Shown here piece by piece: positions 49,251 through 57,799 of a stretch of 64,000 bases of DNA. Source of the stretch: Actinomadura nitritigenes (GTDB lineage: Bacteria; Actinomycetota; Actinomycetes; Streptosporangiales; Streptosporangiaceae). How positions within the stretch are numbered: the first letter of the stretch is position 1; every line of letters starts with the position of its first letter. The stretch spans positions 124,001 through 188,000 of the forward strand of contig NZ_JAGEOK010000017.1 of the NCBI RefSeq assembly GCF_017573545.1. Reading direction: 5' to 3'. Below the pieces are notes generated by a model. That model searched no databases. It was not told the DNA's origin and worked only from the letters and a program-made list of their open reading frames with translations. A program made the translations under genes and the position numbers.

Positions 49251-50653
49251 GCTCCCCGGGCCCGATCGCCGAGCACGACGAGGACGCGCTGAAGGACCTG
49301 ATCGCCGAGGAGCTCGGCGGGGTGCGCGCCCGCAGCTTCGGCCTGACCACCGACGTCCTCGACGGGGACGACCTCACCTCGCAGGTGTCGCCGCTGATGT
49401 CGCCGCTGGTCTGGGACCTGGCGCACGTCGGCAACTACGAGGAGCTGTGGCTGCTGCGGGCCGCCGCGGGCACCGAGCCGATGCGCCCGGAGATCGACGG
49501 CCTCTACGACGCGTTCGAGCACCCGCGCGCCGAGCGGCCGTCGCTGCCGCTGCTGCCGCCGGACGAGGCGCGCGCCTACATCGGCACGGTGCGCGCCAAG
49601 GTGCTGGACGCGCTGGCGTCCGTGCGGTTCGACACGGCGAACCCGCTGACGTCCGGCGGGTTCGTGTACGGCATGGTCGTCCAGCACGAGCACATGCACG
49701 ACGAGACGATGCTGGCGACGCACCAGCTCCGCAAGGGCGCTCCCGCCCTGCTCGACCCGCTCGCGGAGCCCTCGCGGACGCCCGCCGCCGCGGCGCCCGC
49801 GGACAGCGCGGCCGGGGGCGAGGTCCTCATCCCGGCCGGCCCGTTCGAGATGGGCACCTCGGACGACCCCTGGGCGTACGACAACGAGCGTCCCGGCCAC
49901 ATGGTCGACCTCCCCGCCTACTACATCGACGTGGAGCCGGTCACCAACGCCGCCTACCTCGCCTTCATCGAGGCGGGCGGCTACGACGACCCGCGCTGGT
50001 GGACCCCGGCCGGCTGGGAGTGGCGCAACGGCGGCGGCAAGCGCGCCCCCGCGTTCTGGACGAGGGAAGGAGGGCAGTGGCTGCGGCGCCGGTTCGGGCG
50101 CACCGAGCCCGTCCCGCCGCGCGAACCCGTCCAGCACGTGTGCTGGTACGAGGCGGACGCCTACGCGCGGTGGGCCGGCAAGCGCCTCCCCACGGAGGCC
50201 GAGTGGGAGAAGGCCGCGCGCTGGGACCCGGCCGCGCAGCGGTCACGGAAGTACCCCTGGGGCGAGGTCTACGAGGAGGGCCGCGCCAACCTCGGGCAGC
50301 GGCTGCTGCGCCCGTCCGAGGCGGGCTCCTACCCGTCCGGCGCGTCGGCCTACGGGGTCCGGCGGCTCATCGGCGACGTGTGGGAGTGGACGTCGTCGGA
50401 CTTCCACGGCTACCCGGGGTTCCGCTCGTTCCCCTACAAGGAGTACTCCGAAGTGTTCTTCGGCCCCGACTACAAGGTCCTGCGCGGCGGCTCGTGGGCG
50501 ACGCACCCGCTCGCCGTCCGCGGCTCGTTCCGCAACTGGGACTACCCGATCCGGCGGCAGATCTTCTCCGGCTTCCGCTGCGCGCGTTCCGCGGTCGCCG
50601 GGGGGCGTGGGGGGTCGTCCCCCGGCGAGGCGCAGGCCGGGGAGGGGCGCTGA
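49238..50653 (+). CDS. egtB: EgtB, ergothioneine C-S bond-forming sulfoxide synthase
   Basis: This non-haem iron enzyme (471 aa) joins gamma-glutamylcysteine to hercynine. The N-terminal DinB-like domain carries the iron ligands: His63 in AHVGNYE and the Hx3HxE motif His150/His154 in QHEHMHDE. The C-terminal formylglycine-generating-enzyme domain follows (PAGPFEMGTSDDP, LPTEAEWEKAARW, YPWGEVYEEGRAN, VWEWTSSDF, LRGGSWATHP, FRCARS). The ATG at 49238 lies inside egtA, ensuring coupled translation. egtC begins on the base after its stop. Confidence 0.96.
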   Translation: MAPLSSPGPIAEHDEDALKDLIAEELGGVRARSFGLTTDVLDGDDLTSQVSPLMSPLVWDLAHVGNYEELWLLRAAAGTEPMRPEIDGLYDAFEHPRAERPSLPLLPPDEARAYIGTVRAKVLDALASVRFDTANPLTSGGFVYGMVVQHEHMHDETMLATHQLRKGAPALLDPLAEPSRTPAAAAPADSAAGGEVLIPAGPFEMGTSDDPWAYDNERPGHMVDLPAYYIDVEPVTNAAYLAFIEAGGYDDPRWWTPAGWEWRNGGGKRAPAFWTREGGQWLRRRFGRTEPVPPREPVQHVCWYEADAYARWAGKRLPTEAEWEKAARWDPAAQRSRKYPWGEVYEEGRANLGQRLLRPSEAGSYPSGASAYGVRRLIGDVWEWTSSDFHGYPGFRSFPYKEYSEVFFGPDYKVLRGGSWATHPLAVRGSFRNWDYPIRRQIFSGFRCARSAVAGGRGGSSPGEAQAGEGR

Positions 50654-51388
50654 ATGTGCCGCCATCTCGGTTACCTCGGCCCGGAGCGGACGCTGCACTC
50701 GCTCATCTACGAGGGGGAGCACTCCCTGGAGCACCAGGCGTACGCGCCGCGCTTGACGCAGGGGAACCTGCTGAACGCCGACGGGTTCGGCGCCGGCTGG
50801 TACCAGGACGGCGCCGCCGTCCGGTTCCGGCGGGCCCAGCCGCTCTGGACCGACCAGTCGTTCCGCGAGGTCGCGGGCGCCGTCCGCGCGTCCTGCGCCG
50901 TCGCGGCGATCCGCTCGGCGACCGTCGGGTTCCCCGTGGACGAGTCGTGCGCGCAGCCGTTCCGCGAAGGGCCCTGGCTGTTCAGCCACAACGGCAAGGT
51001 CGAGGGGTTCGCCGGCGTCGAGGCCAAGCTGCGCGACCTCGCCGGCGACCTCGCCGGCGTCCCGGACGCCCGCGCCCCGCTCGACTCGGCGCCGCTGTTC
51101 GCGCTCGCCGTCCGGAACTGGCGCGGCGGCGCGTCCCTCGGCGAGGGCCTCGCCGCGGTCGTCGGGGCCGTCACCGGCCTCACCGGCGGCCGCTACAACC
51201 TGCTCGCCTCCGACGGGACGGCCCTGGCCGCCACCACCTGGGGCGACTCCCTGTTCGTCCGCGAGGACGCGGACGAGATCCGGATCGTCTCCGAACCGCT
51301 GGACGACCGGCCCGGCTGGCGGCCCGTCCCGGACCGCTCGCTCGTCACCGCCGGACCCGCGTCCGGCGTCCGCATAGACCCGCTGTAG
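50654..51388 (+). CDS. egtC: EgtC, gamma-glutamyl hercynylcysteine sulfoxide hydrolase
   Basis: Class II glutamine amidotransferase (244 aa) that removes glutamate from the EgtB product. The N-terminal nucleophile Cys2 is present (MCRHLGYLG), with NADGFGAGWY, IRSATVG and FSHNGKVEG completing the glutaminase site. It starts without any gap after egtB. Confidence 0.95.
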   Translation: MCRHLGYLGPERTLHSLIYEGEHSLEHQAYAPRLTQGNLLNADGFGAGWYQDGAAVRFRRAQPLWTDQSFREVAGAVRASCAVAAIRSATVGFPVDESCAQPFREGPWLFSHNGKVEGFAGVEAKLRDLAGDLAGVPDARAPLDSAPLFALAVRNWRGGASLGEGLAAVVGAVTGLTGGRYNLLASDGTALAATTWGDSLFVREDADEIRIVSEPLDDRPGWRPVPDRSLVTAGPASGVRIDPL

Positions 51389-51397
51389 GAGGACCAC

Positions 51398-52354
51398 GTG
51401 GACCGGTTCCTGACCGCCGACGACCTCGCCAAGACGCTCCGGAAGGACGTCCGGGAGGGGCTCACCGGCACGCCGAAGACCCTGCCGCCCAAGTGGTTCT
51501 ACGACGAGCGCGGCAGCGCGCTCTTCGAGGAGATCACCAAGCTGGAGGAGTACTACCCGACCCGCCGCGAGCGCGAGATCCTCACCGCCCGCGCCCCCGA
51601 GATCGCCGCGATCACCGGCGCCCGCACCCTGCTGGAGCTGGGCGCCGGGTCGGGGGAGAAGACCCGGCTGCTGCTCGGCGCCCTCGACGGGACGCTGCGC
51701 GCCTACGTGCCGGTCGACGTCAGCGGCGACTTCCTGGAGGAGGCCGCCGCCGGGATCGCCGCCGACCATCCGGGCCTCACCGTCCGGACCGTCGTCGCCG
51801 ACTACGAGCAGCACCTGCACCTGCTGCCCGCCGGGGAGCGCCGGCTGATCGCCTTCCTCGGCGGGACGATCGGCAACATGCCGCCCGCCGCCCGCATCGG
51901 GTTCCTCGGCGGGCTGCGCGCCACCATGGACGACGGCGACTTCCTGCTGCTCGGCGCCGACCTCGTCAAGGACCCCGGACGCCTCGTCCGCGCCTACGAC
52001 GACGCGGCCGGTGTCACCGGCGAGTTCAACAAGAACGTGCTCTCCGTCATCAACCGCGAGCTGGACGCCGACTTCGTCCCGGACGCGTTCGAGCACGTCG
52101 CCGTCTGGGACGGCGCCGAGGAGTGGATCGAGATGCGGCTGCGCTCCACCCGCGACCAGGACGTCCGCGTCGGCGGCCTCGACCTGGACGTCCGCTTCGC
52201 GGCGGGCGAGGAGATGCGCACCGAGATCTCCGCGAAGTTCCGCCGCGAGCGCCTCGCGTCCGAACTGGAGGCCGCCGGGATGGAGCTCGCCGAGTTCTGG
52301 ACCGACGAGGCGGGCGACTTCTCCCTCACCCTCGCCCGCCCGGCCCGCTCCTGA
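51398..52354 (+). CDS. egtD: EgtD, histidine N-alpha-methyltransferase
   Basis: This SAM-dependent enzyme (318 aa) trimethylates histidine to hercynine. Markers are LPPKWFYDERGSALFEEITKLEEYYPTRRER, the SAM motif LELGAGSGEKT, FLGGTIGNMPPAAR, LLGADLVKD and INRELDADF. The GTG start has GGAGGA before it, 9 bp after egtC. egtE, the lyase for the last step, is not in this operon, so it must be elsewhere or replaced. Confidence 0.95.
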   Translation: MDRFLTADDLAKTLRKDVREGLTGTPKTLPPKWFYDERGSALFEEITKLEEYYPTRREREILTARAPEIAAITGARTLLELGAGSGEKTRLLLGALDGTLRAYVPVDVSGDFLEEAAAGIAADHPGLTVRTVVADYEQHLHLLPAGERRLIAFLGGTIGNMPPAARIGFLGGLRATMDDGDFLLLGADLVKDPGRLVRAYDDAAGVTGEFNKNVLSVINRELDADFVPDAFEHVAVWDGAEEWIEMRLRSTRDQDVRVGGLDLDVRFAAGEEMRTEISAKFRRERLASELEAAGMELAEFWTDEAGDFSLTLARPARS

Positions 52355-52381
52355 CCCCTCGCCGATGTGCGGCGTGCCGTT

Positions 52382-52411
52382 GTCATCAGCGCTCATGACA
52401 GCGCTGGTGAC
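52382..52411. terminator. Hairpin between egtD and the convergent SGNH gene
   Basis: GTCATCAGCGC (52382-52392) pairs with GCGCTGGTGAC (52401-52411), with one wobble pair and an 8-nt loop, 27 bp after the egtD stop and 29 bp from the end of the convergent gene. Confidence 0.65.
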
Positions 52412-52440
52412 GACGGCGCGCCGCGGCTCGGCGGCCGGTG

Positions 52441-53205
52441 TCAGGCGGGGCGGCGGAGCGGGTGGGCGAGGCCCAGGCGCCTGATGTCGGCGGTGAGGCG
52501 GGTCGCCACGTAGCGGTGGCCCGCCTCGTCCGGGTGGGTGCCGTCCCGCTTGATGTACTGGGGCGCGTTGCCCTGGTGGGTCAGCCGGTTCCCGGTGATC
52601 CACCGCTCGGCGAGCGGGTCGACGAACGGGACCGCCATCTGCGTCGCCAGGTTCCGGAGCGCGTTGCGGACGGCCAGCTCGTTCTGCGGCGGCGTGTCGT
52701 TGCCCCACAGCGGCCCCATCAGCACGACGTGCGTGCCGGGCCAGCGCTGCCGGGCCCGTTCGAGCAGCGCGCGCGCCGCCGCCGCGACGCGCGGCGGCTG
52801 GACCCGCCAGTCGTTGTGGCCGCCCGAGACGATCAGCAGGTCGGGCGCGGGCCGCCAGCCGAGCTGGCTCTCGAACAGCTGCAGGAACGACTGCCCGCCG
52901 ACCGTCTTCACGAAGCCGGTGCCGGCGCGGCCCGCCACGATCACCTGCCAGCCCATCAGCCGCCCGGTCGCCGACGCGTACGTCGTCTCCGGCCGCACGC
53001 CGCGGTCCCCGACCGTGTAGCTGTCGCCGAGGAAGAACACCACCGATGACCGCGGGGCCGCCTTCTTCGGGGCCGGGCCGTCCGCCCGTGCCGTCCGGGG
53101 GCCGGGCCCGCCGGTGCCGCCGCACCCGGCCAGCAGGGGCAGGCCGAGCAGGCCCAGGCACAGCAGGAGGGTCGCCGCGCCGCGTCGGGCGCGGCGAGAT
53201 GTCAT
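52441..53205 (-). CDS. SGNH/GDSL-family lipoprotein
   Basis: This 254-residue secreted lipoprotein has a basic N-terminus, a hydrophobic core and the lipobox LLAGC. The mature part is an SGNH hydrolase: block I FFLGDSYTVGD with the nucleophile Ser, block III VSGGHND, and block V DGTHPDEAGH with the catalytic Asp and His. It probably acts on an ester (acetyl or acyl) of a cell-wall or lipid substrate. The neighbouring acyltransferase-3 gene is divergent, so the pair may add and remove acyl groups, which is a guess from position. Confidence 0.88.
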   Translation of the reverse strand: MTSRRARRGAATLLLCLGLLGLPLLAGCGGTGGPGPRTARADGPAPKKAAPRSSVVFFLGDSYTVGDRGVRPETTYASATGRLMGWQVIVAGRAGTGFVKTVGGQSFLQLFESQLGWRPAPDLLIVSGGHNDWRVQPPRVAAAARALLERARQRWPGTHVVLMGPLWGNDTPPQNELAVRNALRNLATQMAVPFVDPLAERWITGNRLTHQGNAPQYIKRDGTHPDEAGHRYVATRLTADIRRLGLAHPLRRPA

Positions 53206-53407
53206 GGAGGACCACCAAAAAGTCGGGTGAGAATGCACCGGTATCTTACTGACCCCCTCCCGCCCCACGGGCCCGTCGCGCGAAACCCCGCGGCCCGTTT
53301 CGGGCGGCCCGGCGCCCGGCGCGGGCCATCCCCGGCTACACCCGCCGTTCACCGGGTCCTCACGCCGCGTCCCGCACCGCGCAACCCGTCCCCGAGAGGG
53401 TTCCGCG

Positions 53408-54565
53408 GTGACCCCCCGACGCCCGCGGCTCCGCGAACTCGACCTGCTCCGCTTCCTGGCGGCCATCGCCGTCGTGCTGTACCACTTCACGGGATTCGGC
53501 GGCGCGGGGCCGTGGCCGGAGCACGCCCGCGAGGTGTTCCCCGGGCTGGGCGCGGTCACCCGGTACGGCTACCTCGGCGTCGACCTGTTCTTCGTCATCA
53601 GCGGCTTCGTGATCCTGATGAGCGCGTGGGGGCGCTCGCCGGGCGAGTTCGGCGTCTCCCGGCTGGTGCGGCTGATGCCCGCCTACTGGGCGAGCGTGCT
53701 GCTCGGCGCGGTCGTGTACGCCGTCTTCCGGGAGGGGCACGGCGTCCCCGGGCTCGTCGTGCCGAACCTGACGATGCTCCAGGGCGGGCTCGGCATCGAG
53801 AACGTCGACGCCGTCTACTGGACGCTCTGGGTCGAGATGCACTTCTACGTGCTGGCGGCCGTCCTCGCCGGGATCGGCATCACCTACCGGTCGACCCTGG
53901 TCTTCATGGCGGCGTGGATGTTCGGCGGCGTCTTCGCCGACGAGGCCGGCAGCAGGTTCCTGCAGATCATGCTGGTGCCGACGTGGAGCCCGTACTTCAT
54001 CGCCGGCATGGCGCTGTACATGATCCACCGGTTCGGGCCGACGCTGCTGCTGTGGGGATACGTGGCCGTGTCCTACCTGCTGGCGCTGCACTGGGGCGGC
54101 TGGCGCGCGGACAGTGCCTTCAAGGGCTCCGCCCACCTGCCCGTCGCGGCCGCCGTCACCGGCATCTTCCTGGTGATGATCCTCGTCGCGACGGGCCGGC
54201 TGAGCTGGGTGCGGTGGCGCGGCCTGACCGTCCTCGGGGCGCTGACGTACCCGCTCTACCTCGTCCATTCGCAGCTCGCGCTGCCGCTGCTGGACGCGCT
54301 GTACCCAGGGCTGAACCGCTGGGCCGCGCTCGCCGCCGTCATCGCGGCGTCCCTGGCGCTCGCCTACGCGGTGCACCGCCTGGTGGAGAAGCCCGGCGCG
54401 ACCTGGATGCGGGCACGGCTGCTGGCGTCGCTGGAGCCGATCCGGTCCGCGAAGCCCCGTCCTGCCGGGGACGCGCCCGCCGCGGATGTTCCCGCGGGAG
54501 ACGCCGTCGGGGACGTGCCCGCCCCGCGCGCCCCCGAAGCGGCACCGGAACTCGCCGCCCGCTGA
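53408..54565 (+). CDS. Acyltransferase-3 family membrane protein
   Basis: This 385-residue integral membrane O-acyltransferase opens with RLRELDLLRFLAAIAVVLYHF, with the family Arg and His, then GVDLFFVISGFVI, VSRLVRLMPAYW, WTLWVEMHFYVLA and ALTYPLYLVHSQ. About ten helices are expected. A Pro/Ala-rich cytoplasmic tail of about 45 residues follows. Such enzymes acetylate or acylate polysaccharides, glycolipids or antibiotics. The GTG start is used. The downstream membrane-protein gene has its own promoter overlapping this gene's end. Confidence 0.88.
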   Translation: MTPRRPRLRELDLLRFLAAIAVVLYHFTGFGGAGPWPEHAREVFPGLGAVTRYGYLGVDLFFVISGFVILMSAWGRSPGEFGVSRLVRLMPAYWASVLLGAVVYAVFREGHGVPGLVVPNLTMLQGGLGIENVDAVYWTLWVEMHFYVLAAVLAGIGITYRSTLVFMAAWMFGGVFADEAGSRFLQIMLVPTWSPYFIAGMALYMIHRFGPTLLLWGYVAVSYLLALHWGGWRADSAFKGSAHLPVAAAVTGIFLVMILVATGRLSWVRWRGLTVLGALTYPLYLVHSQLALPLLDALYPGLNRWAALAAVIAASLALAYAVHRLVEKPGATWMRARLLASLEPIRSAKPRPAGDAPAADVPAGDAVGDVPAPRAPEAAPELAAR

Positions 54566-54590
54566 CCGTCCGGCCCCGGCGGCCTATGTT
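54562..54590 (+). promoter_or_regulatory. Sigma-70-like promoter for the membrane-protein gene
   Basis: CTGACC and TATGTT are spaced by 17 bp, and the ATG at 54599 begins 8 bp after the -10 box. The transcript would be leaderless or nearly so. The -35 box contains the TGA stop of the preceding gene. Confidence 0.6.
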
Positions 54591-54598
54591 TGTCGGTC

Positions 54599-55798
54599 AT
54601 GGCCATAGGGGTGGACGCCGCGGCAGTGGTTTCGACGGCGGTGAGCCTTGCCCTCGTACCGCGCCTCGTGCGGAACGGCAATGCCGGTGGGACAGCCGGA
54701 CGCGCTTGGGCCCGTCCGGAGGTGTTCCTCGCTCTGGTCGTGGCGCTCGTCTACATCAACCAGGTGCTCGTCACCGTGTACCTCCTCCGCGTCCACGGCG
54801 GGGACACGTCGTTCATAGCGCGCTACGTGCCGGAGGGCTGGTTCGCGCTGGAGGACGGGCCGTCCATGCGCTCCTTCGCCGCACACTTCCCTGAACCCGC
54901 GCTCCTTGCCCCGTCCCTGCTGCGCGTGCCGGGGTTCCTTGAGCTGCCCTTCGGGCTGCTCTCCTATATGACGGTGCTGCGGTGGCTGGATCGCGGACTC
55001 TACAGGCGCCTCGCCACGTCATGGACGGTGTGGGCCGCGTCCCTCTCCTACACGTTCTCCTTCTGCGTCGTGGAGTGGGTCCTGCACACCCCTTACACAG
55101 TGGACGACATCATCATCCGCGCCTGCAGCGGCCTGGTGACGCCCTTGCTCATCCAGTGGCTCGCCCGGCAGGACACCGACGCGCCCACGGTCTCGTCGCT
55201 CCCGCAGATGCTCCTGTTCGCCGTCTCCGTGTGGGCACTGGGCCAACTGGTGCTGACCGTCTACGACACGGCGCTCCTCTACAACCTCGGGCATCTCGGC
55301 GGACGCCTGCCAGGCGCGATCGTCACGGCGGTGATCCTGGTGGCCGCCCGCTGGCGGGCCGCCCGGACGCCCCAGGGCGGTGAACCGGGGCTCGCATCGG
55401 CCTCCATCGGCACGGGGCTGCGCTGGGCGCTCGCCCTCTTCCTCATCCCGGCACTGGCCGTCCGGTACGGCGTCAACTTCGGGACGCCGCTCATCGCGGG
55501 CCTCGCGGGCCTGCTCATCTGCGCGGCGGGCGCCGTGCACGCGCTCCGGGAAGGACTCGCCGGCGCCGGGAGACGCCGGACGATCCTCTGGGCCGCCCAG
55601 ATCGCCGCCGCGTCGCTCACCGGGGGAGCGGCCGGCACCGCGGCCGTCCTGCTGGTGACCGACACCTATTACGAAGCCGGTGTGCTCCGCGCCGCCGCAC
55701 TCTGCTTCGCCGTGGCCGTCGCTGTGTGCGCGCTCACGGACCGGTGGATCGACCGGCGGTCCGCGGCCCCTCCGGAAACGGCCGTTCCGGAGGTGTGA
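54599..55798 (+). CDS. Polytopic membrane protein, unknown function
   Basis: This 399-residue protein is not recognised with confidence. It has roughly ten hydrophobic segments. The first half resembles the MAB_1171c-like membrane modules found near actinomycete regulators (AAAVVSTAVSLALVPRLVR, PEVFLALVVALVYINQVL), with short loops. The second half has three to four further helices ending ALTDRW. No catalytic motif is seen. It is expressed from its own leaderless-type promoter and followed by two strong hairpins. Confidence 0.7.
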   Translation: MAIGVDAAAVVSTAVSLALVPRLVRNGNAGGTAGRAWARPEVFLALVVALVYINQVLVTVYLLRVHGGDTSFIARYVPEGWFALEDGPSMRSFAAHFPEPALLAPSLLRVPGFLELPFGLLSYMTVLRWLDRGLYRRLATSWTVWAASLSYTFSFCVVEWVLHTPYTVDDIIIRACSGLVTPLLIQWLARQDTDAPTVSSLPQMLLFAVSVWALGQLVLTVYDTALLYNLGHLGGRLPGAIVTAVILVAARWRAARTPQGGEPGLASASIGTGLRWALALFLIPALAVRYGVNFGTPLIAGLAGLLICAAGAVHALREGLAGAGRRRTILWAAQIAAASLTGGAAGTAAVLLVTDTYYEAGVLRAAALCFAVAVAVCALTDRWIDRRSAAPPETAVPEV

Positions 55799-55832
55799 CG
55801 TTTCCGGAACGGGGTGCGCTGAGGGAGATGTA

Positions 55833-55870
55833 GGTGGTCGCCCGATGTGAGCGGGCATCGGGCGACCACC
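55833..55870. terminator. Perfect 15-bp hairpin
   Basis: GGTGGTCGCCCGATG and its exact complement are separated by an 8-nt loop, 35 bp after the membrane-protein stop. It is a strong terminator candidate. Confidence 0.8.
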
Positions 55871-55872
55871 CT

Positions 55873-55913
55873 CCTCCGGCGGGTCCGTCTCCCCCGGTCG
55901 GACCCGCCGGAGG
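55873..55913. terminator. Second perfect 15-bp hairpin
   Basis: CCTCCGGCGGGTCCG pairs perfectly with CGGACCCGCCGGAGG across an 11-nt loop and starts 2 bp after the first hairpin. The tandem arrangement would stop transcription from the left. Confidence 0.8.
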
Positions 55914-56004
55914 TCGTACTTATACAAGCCAGGCCCAGGGCGCTCGCCTGGCGGCTCGCACCCTGACCTTGCTTGGGCGAGCGCGAACTCGCTTCGCGAG
56001 CTTC

Positions 56005-56040
56005 CCGGTGGGGGCTCGCCTCCGGCTTCGCCCCCACCGG
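56005..56040. terminator. 11-bp hairpin facing the cysteine dioxygenase gene
   Basis: CCGGTGGGGGC and GCCCCCACCGG form a perfect stem with a 14-nt loop, about 70 bp beyond the end of the leftward gene at 56109. It could terminate that transcript. Confidence 0.6.
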
Positions 56041-56108
56041 TCAGATAGCGCGCTCGCGTGATGGCTCAGCGAGTCGCTCGGTCCGGGAGCGTGAGGGCGA
56101 GAGCCGCG

Positions 56109-56636
56109 TCAGGCGGGGACGTCCTGGGGGCGTAGTTCGTCGGCGTAGCCGACCGGCAGGCGGCGCATCAGGCCGGACTCGTCGATGGAGTACTGGCCCA
56201 TCCGGCACAGCGGCGGCGAGTACGCGTGGATGGAGACGCTGGCGTCGGCCACCCCGGTGAGCCGGTGGATGTGGTCAGGGCCGAAGCAGAACGAGGCGCC
56301 CTCGGCGACGACCGTGCTGGCGTGCGCGCCGCCGATCCGCGGGTTGCTCTCCTCGATGGCGCCGCTGACGACGCGCACCGCGCCCGAGGACACGTCGTGG
56401 TCGTGCCAGCCGGTGTCGTCGTCCGGCGTCCAGCACAGCAGCCACACGTCCACGTGCTCGTCCCGGTGGAGCGAGGCGTAGTGCCGGCGGCCGCCGCCCG
56501 GGAACTCGACGTACCGCCGCCACAGCTCCGGCCGCCCGGCGAGGTCGTCCACGAGAGCGCGCAGCTCGCGCTTGCCGAGGGTGCGCTCGGGCAGGTCCGC
56601 GAAGCCGGGGGTGCGGGGCAGGACATCGTGGGACAC
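56109..56636 (-). CDS. Cysteine dioxygenase
   Basis: This cupin-fold enzyme (175 aa) has the first metal motif GWHDHDVSSGAVRVVSGAIEE with two His ligands and the second motif DHIHRLTG. Together with YSPPLCRMGQY, this fits bacterial type I cysteine dioxygenase, which oxidises cysteine to cysteine sulfinate. A related thiol dioxygenase substrate (for example mercaptopropionate) cannot be excluded. The GTG at 56636 follows GGAAAGGAG. The LacI gene diverges from it, and three operator-like repeats lie between them. Confidence 0.88.
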   Translation of the reverse strand: MSHDVLPRTPGFADLPERTLGKRELRALVDDLAGRPELWRRYVEFPGGGRRHYASLHRDEHVDVWLLCWTPDDDTGWHDHDVSSGAVRVVSGAIEESNPRIGGAHASTVVAEGASFCFGPDHIHRLTGVADASVSIHAYSPPLCRMGQYSIDESGLMRRLPVGYADELRPQDVPA

Positions 56637-56692
56637 GGTGCGCTCCTTTCCATGACGGGACGGGCGACGCGGTGAACAGCGAAGACGGCTAC

Positions 56693-56730
56693 TGAACCGC
56701 ATCAGTTAACCGCTTCAGTGAAACGGTTCA
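56693..56730. promoter_or_regulatory. Three LacI-type operator repeats with 13-bp period
   Basis: TGAACCGCATCA, TTAACCGCTTCA and TGAAACGGTTCA lie in a row, each separated by one base. All fit the LacI-family pattern TGAA-(C/A)CG-TTCA with central CG, and the third is the most symmetrical. They sit between the divergent cysteine dioxygenase and LacI genes. Confidence 0.75.
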
Positions 56731-56791
56731 GCAACCGTCCCGTCAAGTGGGGTCCCCCGTTCTGTCAGCGGGGCCGTCTAGGGTTGGAGGG

Positions 56792-57799
56792 ATGTCGGAG
56801 AGGCGCAAACGCGCGACCATCCGTGAAGTGGCCCGGGCGACGGGGCTGTCGCCCGCCGCCGTCTCCTACGCGCTGCGCGGCATCCAGACCTCGGAGGAGA
56901 CGCAGGAGCGGGTCCGGGCGGCGGCCGAGGAGCTCGGGTACGAGGCGCACCCCATCGCCCGCGCGCTGGCCAGCGGCCGCACCGACCAGGTCGGGCTGCT
57001 GTGCGGGTCGCTGGAGGACTACTGGCAGCAGTCCCTCGCCACCGGGATCGGCCGGGCGCTGCTCGCCCGCGACCGCTACGCGCTGATCGTCGACGCCGGC
57101 GGCGACCCGGAGCGGGAGCTGGCGCTCGCCCGCCGGCTGCGCGACCAGCGGGTGGACGGGCTGATCGTGCAGCCGCTCGACCCGGCCGCGCCGTTCTGGG
57201 CGGAGCTGTCGGAGACGGTCCCGGTGGTGTCGATCGGCGACGCCCTGCACGGCGGGCGGTCGCAGGGGGAGGTCGTGTTCGACAACCGGCGCGGCGTCAC
57301 GCTCGCGCTGGAGCACCTGCGCGACCTCGGCCACGAGCGCGTCACCGTGTTCACCCCGACCCAGGCGAGCACGCCGGACCGTCCCGCGGACGTGCACGTC
57401 AACGCCGAGGCCGAGCGGCTCGGGCTGCGCGTCGACGTGGTGGTGGTGCCGCAGGCGCTCGCCGAGGCCACCGAGGTCGCGCTGCGCGTGCTCGGCGGCT
57501 CCGACCGGCCGACGGCGGTGTTCTGCTTCGCCGACTCCATCGCCTACGGGGTGTACGCCGCGACCCGCGAGCTGGGCCTCGCCGTCCCCGGCGACGTCGC
57601 GGTGTGCGGCTACGACAACCATCCGATGTCGGCGCTGCTCACGCCGCCGCTGACGTCCGTCGACTGGGACATCGACGGCATCGTGCACGCCGCCGTCCGG
57701 CTGATCGTCGACGTCATCGACGGCAAGCCGCGCAAGCGCCGCGTGGTGCGCGAGCCGTCGCTGCGCGTCCGCACCTCCACCGGCGGCCCGCCCTCCTAG
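56792..57799 (+). CDS. LacI-family transcriptional regulator
   Basis: This 335-residue repressor has the LacI HTH and hinge (TIREVARATGLSPAAVSYALRG, ...ELGYEAHPIARAL) and a periplasmic-binding-protein-like effector domain (CGSLEDYWQQSL, DGLIVQPLD, VSIGDALHG, FCFADSIAYGV, VCGYDNHPMSALLTPPLTSVDWD). The ATG follows TTGGAGGG. It probably binds the repeats at 56693-56730 and controls the divergent cysteine dioxygenase and itself. Its end overlaps the lyase gene by 4 bp in convergent orientation. Confidence 0.92.
   Translation: MSERRKRATIREVARATGLSPAAVSYALRGIQTSEETQERVRAAAEELGYEAHPIARALASGRTDQVGLLCGSLEDYWQQSLATGIGRALLARDRYALIVDAGGDPERELALARRLRDQRVDGLIVQPLDPAAPFWAELSETVPVVSIGDALHGGRSQGEVVFDNRRGVTLALEHLRDLGHERVTVFTPTQASTPDRPADVHVNAEAERLGLRVDVVVVPQALAEATEVALRVLGGSDRPTAVFCFADSIAYGVYAATRELGLAVPGDVAVCGYDNHPMSALLTPPLTSVDWDIDGIVHAAVRLIVDVIDGKPRKRRVVREPSLRVRTSTGGPPS

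Larger units (their letters stand above)
55799..56108. other. Hairpin-dense gene-free spacer
   Basis: This 310-bp spacer between convergent genes has no gene but at least four inverted repeats: two perfect 15-bp stems (55833-55870, 55873-55913), CTCGC-TTC-GCGAG near 55989, and an 11-bp stem (56005-56040). Several have TTC/TTCG-type loops like those in the 195-bp repeats. Confidence 0.7.
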
